Source: Niastella sp966212235
GTDB taxonomy: Bacteria; Bacteroidota; Bacteroidia; Chitinophagales; Chitinophagaceae
DNA length: 64,000 nt
Assembly: GCA_966212235.1 (NCBI GenBank)
Contig: CBIHPP010000011.1
Span: 186,001-250,000 of the forward strand
Reading direction: 5' to 3'
Both the position numbers and the translations under genes were made by a program. Under the pieces are notes generated by a model. The model was given only the letters and a program-made list of their open reading frames with translations, was not told the origin of the DNA and made no database searches. Shown in pieces: positions 53,389 through 62,576 of the stretch. The number at the start of each line of letters is the position of its first letter. Position 1 is the first letter of the stretch.

Positions 53389-56300
53389 ATGACCCTATTC
53401 AAAAAAACGCATGTTCTTTTATGGCTGTTGTTTACTGTAATACATGCACAGGCGCAGGAACATACCGTTACCGGTAAAGTTACTTCGGCCAGAACGGGAG
53501 AGCCTTTACCAAATGTTACAATATCATTTCCCTCGCTCTCAAAGGGTGTCACTTCAAATGATGAAGGGGTATTCGTGGTTTCGCTGCCGGCTAAAAACAT
53601 TAGCCTCTCGGTAAGTTCAGCCGGTTTTTTATCCATGAACCTGGTCATTGGCGCTACGCAATCAACTATTTTTTTACAGTTACAGGATGATACTAAAAAA
53701 CTGGATGAAGTGGTGGTTGTAGGATATAGCGATAAAAAAAGAAGCGAACTAACAAGCGCCGTGCAGGTAATAGATGCAAAAAAACTGAAAGATGTTACGG
53801 CCGGAAATATTGGTGCTATGCTGCAGGGTAAAGTAGCCGGTTTGCAGGTGATCAATAGCTCCGGCGTACCGGGCGCTACACCCGAGATCAGGTTGCGTGG
53901 TATTTCTTCGGTGAATGCCGCTCAAACACCCTTGTTTGTTGTTGACGGTATCATTGGCGGCAGCTATGATCCCAATGATGTGGAAAGTGTAACGGTATTA
54001 AAAGATGCAGGCGCCACGGCTATGTATGGGTCGCAGGCGAATGGGGGTGTTATCATCATCACCACCAAAAAAGCAAAATCGGGTAAAACCAGGTACGAAG
54101 CAAGAGTTACCACGGGTTTTCGCACCCCTGATTTTGGTGAAATGGACATGATGAATGGAAAGGAATTGTATAATTATCAGAAAGAACTCTACCGCGATTA
54201 TATTCCAACGGATACCGGCAACTCCCACAAAATTGATATCCTGAAGTTTTATAATGAAAGGCCTTTAACGCTGCGTGACCAGGACCATAACTGGCTGACC
54301 ACTATTTTTAAACCGGCCATTATGCAGAACTATTATTTCTCCGTATCGGGAAAAACCGAAAAAAGCGATTATTATCTCGGCCTGTCTTATTATAACGAAG
54401 ATGGAACGGTTATGAATACCAATTTTCAACGTATTAATATGCGGGGTAATTCCACGCTGCGGTTGAATAAAAATATCAGCGTTACCAATAACATAAACCT
54501 GAATGCATCCAAAGGCAATGGCTACGATTACAACGATATCTATAATGCGTATTTGAATTTGCCCTGGGATAATCCATATGATAGTAGTGGCGCGCCCCTG
54601 TATGTTGATGGCAACTCCACGTTCAAATGGTGGTCAAGAGATAAAGTAAATCCCGTTCACACGATTAAGAATTCGAAACATCCTTATAAGGGGTTTTCCG
54701 TTAACTACGATCTGGCATTGCAAATAGCCATTACGCCGTGGTTGACTTTTTTCAGCGCCAATCGCCTGGCAGCCGGTTATAGTAAGAGTACCAATTATTT
54801 TTCGCCCACTGTGGCGGGGCAGTATCATGGTACCGGCTATTTAGAAGAGAACAGCAATCTGGATTACGGATTGGTGTCGAATAACCTGTTGAAATTTAAT
54901 TTTAATCGCAGCGCTCATAACATCAGCGGCCTGGCTGGTGTTGCATTTGAAAAGAGCAGCGTCGAATTACAGGGTGGTTCGGGACGAGGATTGCCATTGG
55001 GGTTAAATGTGCTGAATGTGGTGAGCAACAATATCACGGTTACCGGTTCAAACAGCGAGACTTCGATACAGTCTTTTATTTCGCAGGTAAACTATAGTTA
55101 TAAAAGCAGGTATTTTGTTACAGGGTCGTTACGGGTAGATGGTTCTTCCAATTTTCCGAAGTCGAACCGCTACGCAACTTTTCCCGCCATTTCAGCAGCC
55201 TGGTTGGCAAGTAACGAAACATTTTTTTCCTCCCATATTATTGACAACCTGAAATTGCGCGCCGGTTATGGCGTAACGGGCACGCAGGACATTGGGTCAT
55301 CGCGCTACCTGGGATTGTTTTCACTCAATGCCAGTTATAATGGACAGGCAGCAGCCACACCGCTGCAGTTGCCCAGTCCCAATTTGACCTGGGAAAGCAA
55401 ATACCAGTTCAATGCAGGGCTTGACATTAGTTTTTACAAACGGGTAGGAATAACGGTTGATGTATACCGGAATGTTACGAAGGACCTGTTGCTGCAGGTA
55501 TCGCAACCACTTTCCGTAGGCTTTGAACAACGTTGGGAAAATGCCGGCGAAATTGAAAACAAAGGCATCGAGCTGGGACTGAATACTGTCAATTGGCAAA
55601 CAGGGAATTTTGAATGGACAACAGACTTCAACATCAACTTCAACAGTAATAAATTGCGCAACCTGCCTGGCACTATTATAAAAACAGGTTCCTGGGCCAT
55701 TTCGCAGATCTATCGCAACGGCGGCAACCTGTATGAATTTTATATGCCCAAATGGGCCGGTGTTGATCAACAAACCGGTGCGCCGCTTTGGGAAAAACAA
55801 ACCAAAGATGCACAGGGCATTGTTACGAAAACCGAACCTACCTCTAATTATACCGAGGCTACGTACCAGGAGGCTGGTTCTGCTTTACCAAAGTTTCAGG
55901 GTGGTATTACCAACCGGTGGCGGTATAAAAACTTTTCACTGGGCGTAAACCTGTATTTTTTATCTGGCAACAAAGTCTTCAGCAACAACCTGCGTTTTGT
56001 AATGAATGATGGCAGCGAGCCTTACATGAACCAGATCAATTTACCGAAAGGATACAGCATCTGGACACAGCCGGGCGATGATGCCAGCAACCCCAGTCCG
56101 CAAAACGCAGCCAATTCAACACAAACATCCACCCGTTATTTGAAAGATGGCAGCTTTCTATCTATACGAAATATAACGCTCGCCTGGTCGCTGCCGGTTG
56201 CTTATGTGCAGCGATTGAAACTGGATGAAGTAACCATCTCTGTCAGCGCCGATAATGTATACACATTTTCAAAATTCCTGGGGCAGGACCCGCAAACGAC

Positions 56301-56394
56301 CATAACACCCGGTGTGTATGTAACGCCTGGCGTATCGGATTTTAAATATCCCAATAACCGCCAGTTCTTATTCAACATTAACCTGAAATTTTAA
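53389..56394 (+). CDS. SusC/RagA-type TonB-linked outer membrane transporter
   Basis: Complete SusC-like transporter, 1001 residues from ATG 53389. Upstream in-frame starts lie inside the operator and are rejected. Signal peptide ends 'IHAQAQ'. A carboxypeptidase-regulatory-like domain covers about 23-100 ('GKVTSARTGEPLPNVTI'). The TonB plug begins 'LDEVVVVGYSDKKRSELTSA' and includes 'LQGKVAGLQVINSSGVPG' and 'EIRLRGISSVN'. The rest is a 22-strand barrel ending 'RQFLFNINLKF'. With the SusD 13 bp downstream it imports the oligosaccharide released by the locus enzyme. Substrate unknown. Confidence 0.96.
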   Translation: MTLFKKTHVLLWLLFTVIHAQAQEHTVTGKVTSARTGEPLPNVTISFPSLSKGVTSNDEGVFVVSLPAKNISLSVSSAGFLSMNLVIGATQSTIFLQLQDDTKKLDEVVVVGYSDKKRSELTSAVQVIDAKKLKDVTAGNIGAMLQGKVAGLQVINSSGVPGATPEIRLRGISSVNAAQTPLFVVDGIIGGSYDPNDVESVTVLKDAGATAMYGSQANGGVIIITTKKAKSGKTRYEARVTTGFRTPDFGEMDMMNGKELYNYQKELYRDYIPTDTGNSHKIDILKFYNERPLTLRDQDHNWLTTIFKPAIMQNYYFSVSGKTEKSDYYLGLSYYNEDGTVMNTNFQRINMRGNSTLRLNKNISVTNNINLNASKGNGYDYNDIYNAYLNLPWDNPYDSSGAPLYVDGNSTFKWWSRDKVNPVHTIKNSKHPYKGFSVNYDLALQIAITPWLTFFSANRLAAGYSKSTNYFSPTVAGQYHGTGYLEENSNLDYGLVSNNLLKFNFNRSAHNISGLAGVAFEKSSVELQGGSGRGLPLGLNVLNVVSNNITVTGSNSETSIQSFISQVNYSYKSRYFVTGSLRVDGSSNFPKSNRYATFPAISAAWLASNETFFSSHIIDNLKLRAGYGVTGTQDIGSSRYLGLFSLNASYNGQAAATPLQLPSPNLTWESKYQFNAGLDISFYKRVGITVDVYRNVTKDLLLQVSQPLSVGFEQRWENAGEIENKGIELGLNTVNWQTGNFEWTTDFNINFNSNKLRNLPGTIIKTGSWAISQIYRNGGNLYEFYMPKWAGVDQQTGAPLWEKQTKDAQGIVTKTEPTSNYTEATYQEAGSALPKFQGGITNRWRYKNFSLGVNLYFLSGNKVFSNNLRFVMNDGSEPYMNQINLPKGYSIWTQPGDDASNPSPQNAANSTQTSTRYLKDGSFLSIRNITLAWSLPVAYVQRLKLDEVTISVSADNVYTFSKFLGQDPQTTITPGVYVTPGVSDFKYPNNRQFLFNINLKF

Positions 56395-56406
56395 ACCTGA
56401 CCAGTC

Positions 56407-57915
56407 ATGAAGAAAATAATCATACCGGTATTTATCAGCTTATTGGTTTCGGGTTGTGTTAAAGAAACAACGCCCAGCGATGCTATAACGACCGAAACAT
56501 TAATACAAACAAAGGAAGGATTGACTAACGCGGTAAACGGGGCTTATGCTTTGTTTAAAGATCATGTGCCATTCAATGGTATGAGCGACCAGAACCTGAT
56601 GTACCTGCGGCAATATTTTCAGTTATCAGATTTTGCCAGCGATGATATTGTATGCGGGCAGGTAACAACAGATGCGTTTATGAACAGTTTTACATTGAAT
56701 CATTCCCAGGCGCAAACCAATACGCGGTATTTCTGGTATATCTCGTATAAAATAATCAACGACGCCAATACCGTTATTGAAGCGGCAGAAAAAAATGCCA
56801 GCGCCGATGCTTCCTTACAGCAGTTAATAGGCGAATGCTATTTTCTCAGGGCTTTTGCCCATTTTAACCTGGTCAGGTTATTTGCAAAACCATATTCTGT
56901 AGATCCCGGTGCGCCCGGTGTCATCATCAGAACTACTACCGCAGCAGCTTCATTACAGGCCAGGGCAACGGTAAAAGAAGTATATGATGCGGTGATTGCC
57001 GATGCAGAAAAAGCAGCAACGCTTATGAACCAGTCGCGGGGCGTGCAATATGCAAGCAAAGAAGCGGCCTGGGCATTATTGTCGCGGGTGAATTTATATA
57101 AAGAAGACAATGCCAAAGCCATCGAGTACAGCGATAAAGTGATCAATGCAGGTCGGTTCAGATTGGAAACAGCCACTACTTTTCCTTCATTATTTGCCAA
57201 TGCGCAAACGGCCGGGGAAACCATTTTTTGTATAGCCTTTACCAGCAAGGAAGATTATGGAAAGTTTGGTTCAATTGCTTCCATGATCTATTCTGATGGC
57301 AATTCGGGCTGGGGCGAAGAGTTTGCTTCAAGATCATTGCGTGATACCATGGACGCACAACCAAATGATGTACGCCGGTCGTACATTGTTCCGTTAAAAA
57401 ATAGCGGCGGGGTTATACAAAAGAAAAACGGGATTGAAATCTATTATATCTCGAAATTCTCCTTCCAGGGCGGCAGCCCAACCCTGAGTTCGCCCATCTT
57501 GTTCAGGTTAGGTGAAATGTATCTCAATCGCGCAGAAGCAAAAGCAAAATCGGGGAATGTTTCCGGCGCGCTGAATGATGTTGATAGTATACGAAACAAA
57601 CGCGGGTTATCAGGCGCATTATATAGTGGCGTGTTGCCGGCAGGTAAAACCGCTATAGACGTGGTGTTAAAAGAACGAAGGATGGAACTGGCGTTTGAAG
57701 GACACCGTGTTTTTGATGTATACAGAAATAAGCTTTCGTTAAACCGTACTTACTGGGGTTATCACCTGGCCGGGTTAAGTGAATCTGACATCAATTTATC
57801 GACGCAACCTTCAGGTTATACCAATATGGTAATTCCATATACCAATAACCGGGTCATTTATTATTTGCCGGTGGATGAGATCAACACAAACAAATTATGT
57901 AATCAAAACGACTAA
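56407..57915 (+). CDS. SusD/RagB family nutrient-binding lipoprotein
   Basis: 502-residue SusD-like lipoprotein with lipobox 'LVSGC' (Cys17). The N-terminal 'TTETLIQTKEGLTNAVNGAY' motif, the TPR-like helices ('LIGECYFLRAFAHFNLVRLF') and the C-terminal 'VLKERRMELAFEGHRVFDVYR' signature are all present. It follows the SusC gene by 13 bp, and the pair forms the lid-and-barrel uptake complex. Length is typical. The gene downstream (10 bp) is a PKD lipoprotein that probably completes the surface complex. Confidence 0.95.
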   Translation: MKKIIIPVFISLLVSGCVKETTPSDAITTETLIQTKEGLTNAVNGAYALFKDHVPFNGMSDQNLMYLRQYFQLSDFASDDIVCGQVTTDAFMNSFTLNHSQAQTNTRYFWYISYKIINDANTVIEAAEKNASADASLQQLIGECYFLRAFAHFNLVRLFAKPYSVDPGAPGVIIRTTTAAASLQARATVKEVYDAVIADAEKAATLMNQSRGVQYASKEAAWALLSRVNLYKEDNAKAIEYSDKVINAGRFRLETATTFPSLFANAQTAGETIFCIAFTSKEDYGKFGSIASMIYSDGNSGWGEEFASRSLRDTMDAQPNDVRRSYIVPLKNSGGVIQKKNGIEIYYISKFSFQGGSPTLSSPILFRLGEMYLNRAEAKAKSGNVSGALNDVDSIRNKRGLSGALYSGVLPAGKTAIDVVLKERRMELAFEGHRVFDVYRNKLSLNRTYWGYHLAGLSESDINLSTQPSGYTNMVIPYTNNRVIYYLPVDEINTNKLCNQND

Positions 57916-57924
57916 TAAGCAGCT

Positions 57925-58791
57925 ATGAAACATATAACAGCCATCTTGTTTGTAATAATAGCCACCGGATCGCTTTTGATGTTGCCCTCTTGTAAAAAAG
58001 ATACAGTTGAAGAAGGACCGGATGTTATTTTTACCACATCAACCGATGCCTATACTGTAACATTCACCAATAAAACCACAGGCGCTTCGTCGTATAAATG
58101 GGATTTTGGCGATGGCGCCTTTTCAACGGAAGAAAGCCCATCACATACCTACCCGGGCAAAGGGAAGTATGTTCCTACTTTGTATGTTACTACTGCCGGC
58201 GGAAGAACAAATGAAGGATCAACAGTTATTCATATTGCCAAAAGTTCGGCCATCAAACTTAATGATCATTCACTGACCGACTGGGATACGGTAACTTATA
58301 ATGTAAAAGTTTCCGGCACCGGCGGTGGTATTTTTCGCAAAGCCAAACTGGATTATGATGCGGAGAATATCTATTTCTATTTTGAAATGGCATCGACTGT
58401 AGCGAATGGCGATATTTTTGATTTTTATATTGATGCGGATAACAACAGCAGCACCGGGTTAATCACCTGGGTAGCCAACGGCAGCGGCAATGATGTGTTG
58501 TTGGAGGGAGCGATGCTGACCGGGTGGTTTGATATGTTTTACCATACCGGTGCACAGAACAGTTTTACATTCGACCTTCAGTCTGCCCAAGATTTTTACG
58601 AAGTAGGAACAACGCAGGAGTCGGGTGGGCTGTTGAAATTTGAAGGCCGGCTGGTTCGTTCAAAAATAAAATTCCTCACTGGTAAGGGTGTGAAACTGGC
58701 GGTAACGGCTACTAAAAGCGACTGGAGCGCCCAACTGGGTATGATACCAGATTCCGGTGCGCCGGCATTTTATTTGAGTATGGCTGACTAG
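57925..58791 (+). CDS. PKD-domain surface lipoprotein, putative glycan-binding protein
   Basis: 288-residue lipoprotein with lipobox 'MLPSC' (Cys23). A PKD domain at about residues 35-110 contains 'SSYKWDFGDGAFSTEESPSH'. The C-terminal ~170 residues form a beta-sandwich resembling a family-9-like carbohydrate-binding module ('ENIYFYFEMASTVANGDIFD', 'FYIDADNNSSTGL'). Position directly after susC-susD fits a surface glycan-binding protein (SusE/F analogue); binding itself is inference. It ends the plus-strand locus, and no clear terminator is seen after it. Confidence 0.85.
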   Translation: MKHITAILFVIIATGSLLMLPSCKKDTVEEGPDVIFTTSTDAYTVTFTNKTTGASSYKWDFGDGAFSTEESPSHTYPGKGKYVPTLYVTTAGGRTNEGSTVIHIAKSSAIKLNDHSLTDWDTVTYNVKVSGTGGGIFRKAKLDYDAENIYFYFEMASTVANGDIFDFYIDADNNSSTGLITWVANGSGNDVLLEGAMLTGWFDMFYHTGAQNSFTFDLQSAQDFYEVGTTQESGGLLKFEGRLVRSKIKFLTGKGVKLAVTATKSDWSAQLGMIPDSGAPAFYLSMAD

Positions 58792-58812
58792 CGGTAAAAT
58801 GAAAAGAAAATA

Positions 58813-59055
58813 TTACAGTGAATTCAGTTGTTCGTTGATAGCGACGGATATAACCTCGTTATCGGCTTCCAGTTTGGAGATATCTTCCTTTTTTATATCG
58901 GTGGTAAAGATGTGTGAGGTTATTCTTTTGCGTAAAGGCACCCATGCCGGAACATAGTCTGGTTCGCGCACATTTACAATGACGGAGAGCAACTCCCCAT
59001 CGGGTGATGGTGTTTTACCCGTGATCTTCGACTTGCTTAATTTGCGCTTCTCCAT
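58813..59055 (-). CDS. Small protein resembling the propeptide of the adjacent subtilase
   Basis: 80 residues, no signal peptide. The pattern 'DGELLSVIVNVREP' ... 'ITSHIFTTDIKKEDISKLEA' ... 'NEVISVAINEQL' parallels residues ~79-147 of the neighbouring protease ('EDELAVIASVSDP' ... 'GRIPIKRVEFIRNLPYVKSL'). In that protease the stretch precedes the catalytic domain as a propeptide would. It may therefore be a free-standing propeptide-like inhibitor or folding helper. The similarity is by eye and weak. It is downstream on the same strand but after the protease gene's terminator, so it needs its own promoter. Confidence 0.55.
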   Translation of the reverse strand: MEKRKLSKSKITGKTPSPDGELLSVIVNVREPDYVPAWVPLRKRITSHIFTTDIKKEDISKLEADNEVISVAINEQLNSL

Positions 59056-59120
59056 ATTGTAATTTACAAAATAAAAGAGGATGTGTCAAAAATAAACCAT
59101 GGCACTGCGAGCGCCCGAAT

Positions 59121-59158
59121 AAAAAGTAAAAAGGCTGTTCCGATATCAGGACAGCCTT
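59121..59158 (-). terminator. Terminator of the subtilase gene
   Basis: On the minus strand an aaggctgt / acagcctt stem with a 12-base loop runs into TTTTTAC and a second T-run. It lies about 20 bp beyond the subtilase stop codon. Confidence 0.85.
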
Positions 59159-59179
59159 CTTACGACGTAATGCATTGAC

Positions 59180-61201
59180 CTATAATGCGGGCTTTCGTTT
59201 TTTTCGGGTTGATTTTTGGGCGCTTTTGGGCGGTGTTTTTTTCGGTTGCTTTTTGATCAGTTCACCCGGAGTAGATTCAAATGCTTTACTCACTGCAGAT
59301 GACGCGCCAGGCAGTAAACTGATCAGGTCTGGCACAAAGATGCGGCCATACCCATACCTTGGGTCCCATATAGCAGCAGGTGGCGTTAACCGTCCTTTTT
59401 TTGTAATGATATCACGGAGCTGGTCAATGGATAATGATTTACCCTTCGCTGCAGCGGCTGCGTATAACAAGGCTATACAACCGGTAACCGCTGGTGCGGC
59501 CATGCTTGTACCCGACATTAGTATACGTTCTTTTTTAGTGGTTGAATTAGCGGCCAGTATATTGCTGCCGGGCGCAGCTATCTCGGGTTTGTTACGACCA
59601 TCGCGCGTGGGGCCTTCGCTGCTGAACCAGGAAATAGGAAATCCGGGTTTGGTAGCATCATACGAAGCCACAGAAATGGATTTATGACCACACGAAATGG
59701 ACCCCAGCGTATGAGAATTGTCACGTTCGCCACCGAAAACAGATTGCCCGGAGTCGTCGCGTTCTATCCAGCCATGGAAGTGCACGGCTTTTGAACCGTT
59801 ATTGATCAAACGGACTATCCAGTTGCCGGCATTGCGTTCTTTTAACCACACGCCGATTACGTTATCGTGGTTGTTGGGGTCATTGAGCCGGTTGCTGATC
59901 ACCAGTTGTACTTTGCCGTTGGTATCTTTCACCTGACCGGTTTCATCGGGCTCAACGGTGCCCAGGCTTTGGCCGGTAGGGTCAATTACTTCAACCGATA
60001 GCCCGCTGGCGCCTTTGTACCATATTTCCATTTCATTTTCGGTAAAGTCGTTGGCATCAATGATCCAGGAAAGATCATATGTACCATTGGCAGGCACATT
60101 GCCAGACGCATGAATGCCATCGTCGTGCGAGTTAGAGGCGGCGATCACCACGGCGCGGTTTGGTTTTTCCTGCAACATACCGTCAATGGCTTTTTCAACC
60201 AGGGTAGAACCGTCGTGCGGCCCGCCATTGGTACCCAGGCTGATATTGATAACGCAGGGTTTGTTACCGGCTTCGTCGAAGATATAGCGAACGGCTTCTA
60301 TCAGGTTTACCGAATCGCCAAAGTTCTTACCCACCACATCAGGACCATCCCAGGGAATGTTGCTGGTGCTGAGTTGCACAAAAAGCAGGTCGGCAGCAGG
60401 AGCCACGCCCGGTGCGCCGGAGCCTTTCCCATTGCCGGCGGCAATATCCATTACATGCGTACCATGCGATCCGGTAAACAGGGGATGACCCAGGGCTTCA
60501 TATGGTTTTGTGCTTTTGAGTGCTTTGTTGATATCATTCGGTAAATGTAAACGGCCATAAGGAACGTGATTGCCATTGGTGGTAGCCGTTTGGTCCCAGA
60601 ATTTTAACAGCCGGGTTTTACCGCTCTTATCAATAAAGTTCTGATGCGCGAAATCGCAGCCAAAATCAATAATACCCACCAGTACGCCTTTGCCGCCGGT
60701 TTGTTTTGGTACGGGCGCATATTTGTTGGCGCCAACGTCCGGGACCGTAACATGTACGGCCTTCGAAACTTTGCGAGCTGCTTTCAGGCTTTTAACATAA
60801 GGCAGGTTGCGGATGAATTCAACCCGTTTTATGGGAATGCGGCCGGTAACAATGGCCGGTTCATTGCCAGATGCTTTGGTAATCAGGGTTGGGTTTCTGA
60901 CCTCGGTCAGGTTATTCCAGGCCGTGGGATCACTAACGCTAGCAATAACGGCCAGTTCATCTTCACTGGTAGAACTGGTAGGCGATTTACGGAGGCCGCT
61001 GCGCTGCATCAGGACGGCTTGTTGCAGCTTGGGGTCCATAGGTCTGAGCTTTGTTTCACCCGTTGCGCTCCGGCTTTTTGTAATGGGTGAGTAACTGGTG
61101 GGGCGGGTAGTTACTTCGGTAGTAATTACGTCTGTGGTAATAATTTGATTCGTGTGTACCACAGCCGTGTTGGTCGTTGGGGTACTTTTCGCTTTGGCCA
61201 T
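59180..61201 (-). CDS. CspA-like S8 family serine peptidase (subtilase)
   Basis: 673-residue subtilisin-like protease. Catalytic triad: Asp179 in 'VGIIDFGCDFAHQNF', His246 in 'GSHGTHVMDIAAG', Ser566 in 'LMSGTSMAAPAVTG'; oxyanion Asn357 in 'VIAASNSHDD'. A ~120-residue beta-rich insertion (about 380-490, 'MEIWYKGASGLSVEVIDPTG') lies between His and Ser, as in the CspA/CspB-like subfamily with a jelly-roll insert. A low-complexity Thr/Ser-rich N-terminus and propeptide-like region (79-147) precede the enzyme. No signal peptide or T9SS domain is visible, so its location is unclear. The C-terminus is strongly basic (Lys-rich). Confidence 0.93.
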   Translation of the reverse strand: MAKAKSTPTTNTAVVHTNQIITTDVITTEVTTRPTSYSPITKSRSATGETKLRPMDPKLQQAVLMQRSGLRKSPTSSTSEDELAVIASVSDPTAWNNLTEVRNPTLITKASGNEPAIVTGRIPIKRVEFIRNLPYVKSLKAARKVSKAVHVTVPDVGANKYAPVPKQTGGKGVLVGIIDFGCDFAHQNFIDKSGKTRLLKFWDQTATTNGNHVPYGRLHLPNDINKALKSTKPYEALGHPLFTGSHGTHVMDIAAGNGKGSGAPGVAPAADLLFVQLSTSNIPWDGPDVVGKNFGDSVNLIEAVRYIFDEAGNKPCVINISLGTNGGPHDGSTLVEKAIDGMLQEKPNRAVVIAASNSHDDGIHASGNVPANGTYDLSWIIDANDFTENEMEIWYKGASGLSVEVIDPTGQSLGTVEPDETGQVKDTNGKVQLVISNRLNDPNNHDNVIGVWLKERNAGNWIVRLINNGSKAVHFHGWIERDDSGQSVFGGERDNSHTLGSISCGHKSISVASYDATKPGFPISWFSSEGPTRDGRNKPEIAAPGSNILAANSTTKKERILMSGTSMAAPAVTGCIALLYAAAAAKGKSLSIDQLRDIITKKGRLTPPAAIWDPRYGYGRIFVPDLISLLPGASSAVSKAFESTPGELIKKQPKKTPPKSAQKSTRKKRKPAL

Positions 61202-61579
61202 ATCAATACAATTTTGAGATTATTAAATGGCGTTTTCGGCAGGTAGGCGGGACGTATGCTATGAATCAGGCAGGGTAGGAGCGAGCTAAATAAGGTCCTA
61301 TATTACGCCAATTAGAGAGAATAAAAAGCCGTGTTTTTCACGTATTTTAAAAGTTAACAACCGGCACTGCTATGCACCGGTTGTTAAAGAGAGGTTGCAG
61401 GGTAACGAGTTACCCCGAGGTGTCGGGCGGGTTATAAGTTACAGATTACAGGGGGTAGGGGACAGGATAAATTAACAATGTGAAAGTAGATTGAAAAGAA
61501 TAGCAAAACAATACCACATTCGTGGTAGCTGGTATGAGGAGTTGGTTGAATAGGGGGAGCGTTGTGTTTGCGCAGACTG
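61202..61579. other. Gene-free stretch with inverted repeats
   Basis: I see no gene in this 378-bp gap between two minus-strand genes. It contains a perfect 11-bp inverted repeat (61354-61387) described separately and a smaller taccac / gtggta palindrome at 61512-61527. The remainder is unremarkable and presumably includes the subtilase promoter, for which no clear TAnnTTTG was found. Confidence 0.65.
61354..61387 (-). terminator. Perfect inverted repeat, possible terminator for the GNAT gene
   Basis: ttaacaaccgg and its exact complement flank a 12-base loop. On the minus strand the stem is followed by CTTTTAAAA, so it could terminate transcripts coming from the acetyltransferase gene, although it is about 190 bp past that stop. 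It could instead be a protein-binding site. Confidence 0.45.
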
Positions 61580-62047
61580 CTACAAGTCTTTTTCCATAAA
61601 GATAGCGCCGGGCATCGGATTGAAACGATAGGGATCGATTTCCCGGAAGCCAGCTGATTCGTACAATTTGATAGCAGAACGCATTTGCGGGACCGTATCT
61701 AACCGAATGGAAGAATAGCCTAATTGTTTACTTACTGTCAGGGCCATTTGTAATAGCTGTTGTCCGAGCTGGAGTCCCCGGTAGACAGGATCGACAAACA
61801 TTCTTTTGAGTTCCGCAGTTGTGGAATCAATTTTTCGAACACCCGCACACGCGATGGCTTTGTCGCCATCATACACCAGTAATAGCGCACCTGCCGGAGC
61901 GTTGTATTCAACAGCAATTTCAGCCAGTTCCCGGCCAACATCCTGAAAGGTGAGTTCAAAATCGAGCGACTGAATATATTGTAGAAAAAGTCGTTTCCCA
62001 TTGTCAAAATCCGTTGCGGTTTCAGCTTTCTTCAGCGTAAGGTTCAT
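61580..62047 (-). CDS. GNAT family N-acetyltransferase
   Basis: 155-residue acetyltransferase. The acetyl-CoA-binding motif is visible as 'KRMFVDPVYRGLQLGQQLLQMAL' (R/QxxGxG/A-type loop, residues about 90-105) followed by 'LGYSSIRLDTVPQMRSAIKLYESAGFREID', the typical GNAT C-terminal strand and helix. The acceptor substrate cannot be deduced. A good -7 box (TACCTTTGC) lies just upstream. Confidence 0.93.
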   Translation of the reverse strand: MNLTLKKAETATDFDNGKRLFLQYIQSLDFELTFQDVGRELAEIAVEYNAPAGALLLVYDGDKAIACAGVRKIDSTTAELKRMFVDPVYRGLQLGQQLLQMALTVSKQLGYSSIRLDTVPQMRSAIKLYESAGFREIDPYRFNPMPGAIFMEKDL

Positions 62048-62065
62048 CCTTGTTATTGTTAGTAC

Positions 62066-62074
62066 GCAAAGGTA
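62066..62074 (-). promoter_or_regulatory. -7 box (TACCTTTGC) of the GNAT gene
   Basis: A perfect TAnnTTTG followed by C on the minus strand, 18 bp before the acetyltransferase start. No clear -33 TTTG is visible at the expected spacing. Confidence 0.55.
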
Positions 62075-62196
62075 CTATCAGGATGGGAACAGTGACAGGA
62101 GCAGATTTGGGAGAATGGGGTGGATCAGAATGACAATGGCTGGAGAAACGGGTCATTAGGCAGCTTTGATTTTTATTGTAATTTAGTTTTAATGAA

Positions 62197-62517
62197 GTGA
62201 ATATGAAAAAGGATAAAAAGAAAAAGTTGCGCAACAGTTCCAAAGTTAGTTCTAGTCAATTTGTTGACTTGAGCGAATTTGAGGATGCAGTAGATCGCTC
62301 TTTTTTTATAGAAGTTGGAAAAAATGCTGCAAAGAATGCTGTGAATGAAAATAAGGCACTACGTATACCTATAACTTTTTTATTAGACGGATGGGTTGTT
62401 CGAAGAATGCCCGCAGGCGATATTCAAAAAGTTGTTGAAGTAAAAAATGATAAAGGGATCAAAAAAAGAAGAATACCTAAAGGAACAATTTTGAATGTCA
62501 AAGGATTACCTATCTAA
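62197..62517 (+). CDS. Putative orphan antitoxin of a zeta-toxin-like pair
   Basis: 106-residue hydrophilic protein with a lysine-rich start ('MKKDKKKKLRNSSKVSS'), a helical middle ('FFIEVGKNAAKNAVNENKAL') and 'LRIPITFLLDGWVVRRMPAG' near residue 58. The last pattern (Ala-rich helix, then 'P...DGWVV...P.G') resembles small antitoxins that precede zeta-toxin/AAA kinases in Bacteroidota; this is recollection of the layout, not a confirmed family hit. Immediately after its stop a frame-shifted P-loop remnant is found, consistent with loss of the toxin. Start may be ATG 62197 or 62203. Confidence 0.55.
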   Translation: MNMKKDKKKKLRNSSKVSSSQFVDLSEFEDAVDRSFFIEVGKNAAKNAVNENKALRIPITFLLDGWVVRRMPAGDIQKVVEVKNDKGIKKRRIPKGTILNVKGLPI

Positions 62518-62576
62518 ATGAATGTGCGTTTGCGGGCCTTAATGGATCGGGTAAAAGCACAATTAGTAAGGAATGA
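62518..62576 (+). pseudogene. Remnant of a zeta-toxin-like P-loop kinase
   Basis: In the frame starting at 62523 the sequence reads 'CAFAGLNGSGKSTISKE' and then a TGA stop. This is a perfect Walker A (GxxGxGKST) in the context typical of the N-terminus of zeta-toxin-like kinases (FAGxNGSGKST). The ATG directly after the antitoxin stop (62518) is one frame off, so a single-base indel plus truncation explains the fragment. The rest of the toxin is replaced by a tandem array. Confidence 0.72.

Noticed and set aside
60110..61094. Plus-strand open frames opposite the subtilase
   Set aside because: The catalytic motifs and terminator fix the minus strand as coding; the plus-strand frames have no recognisable protein features.
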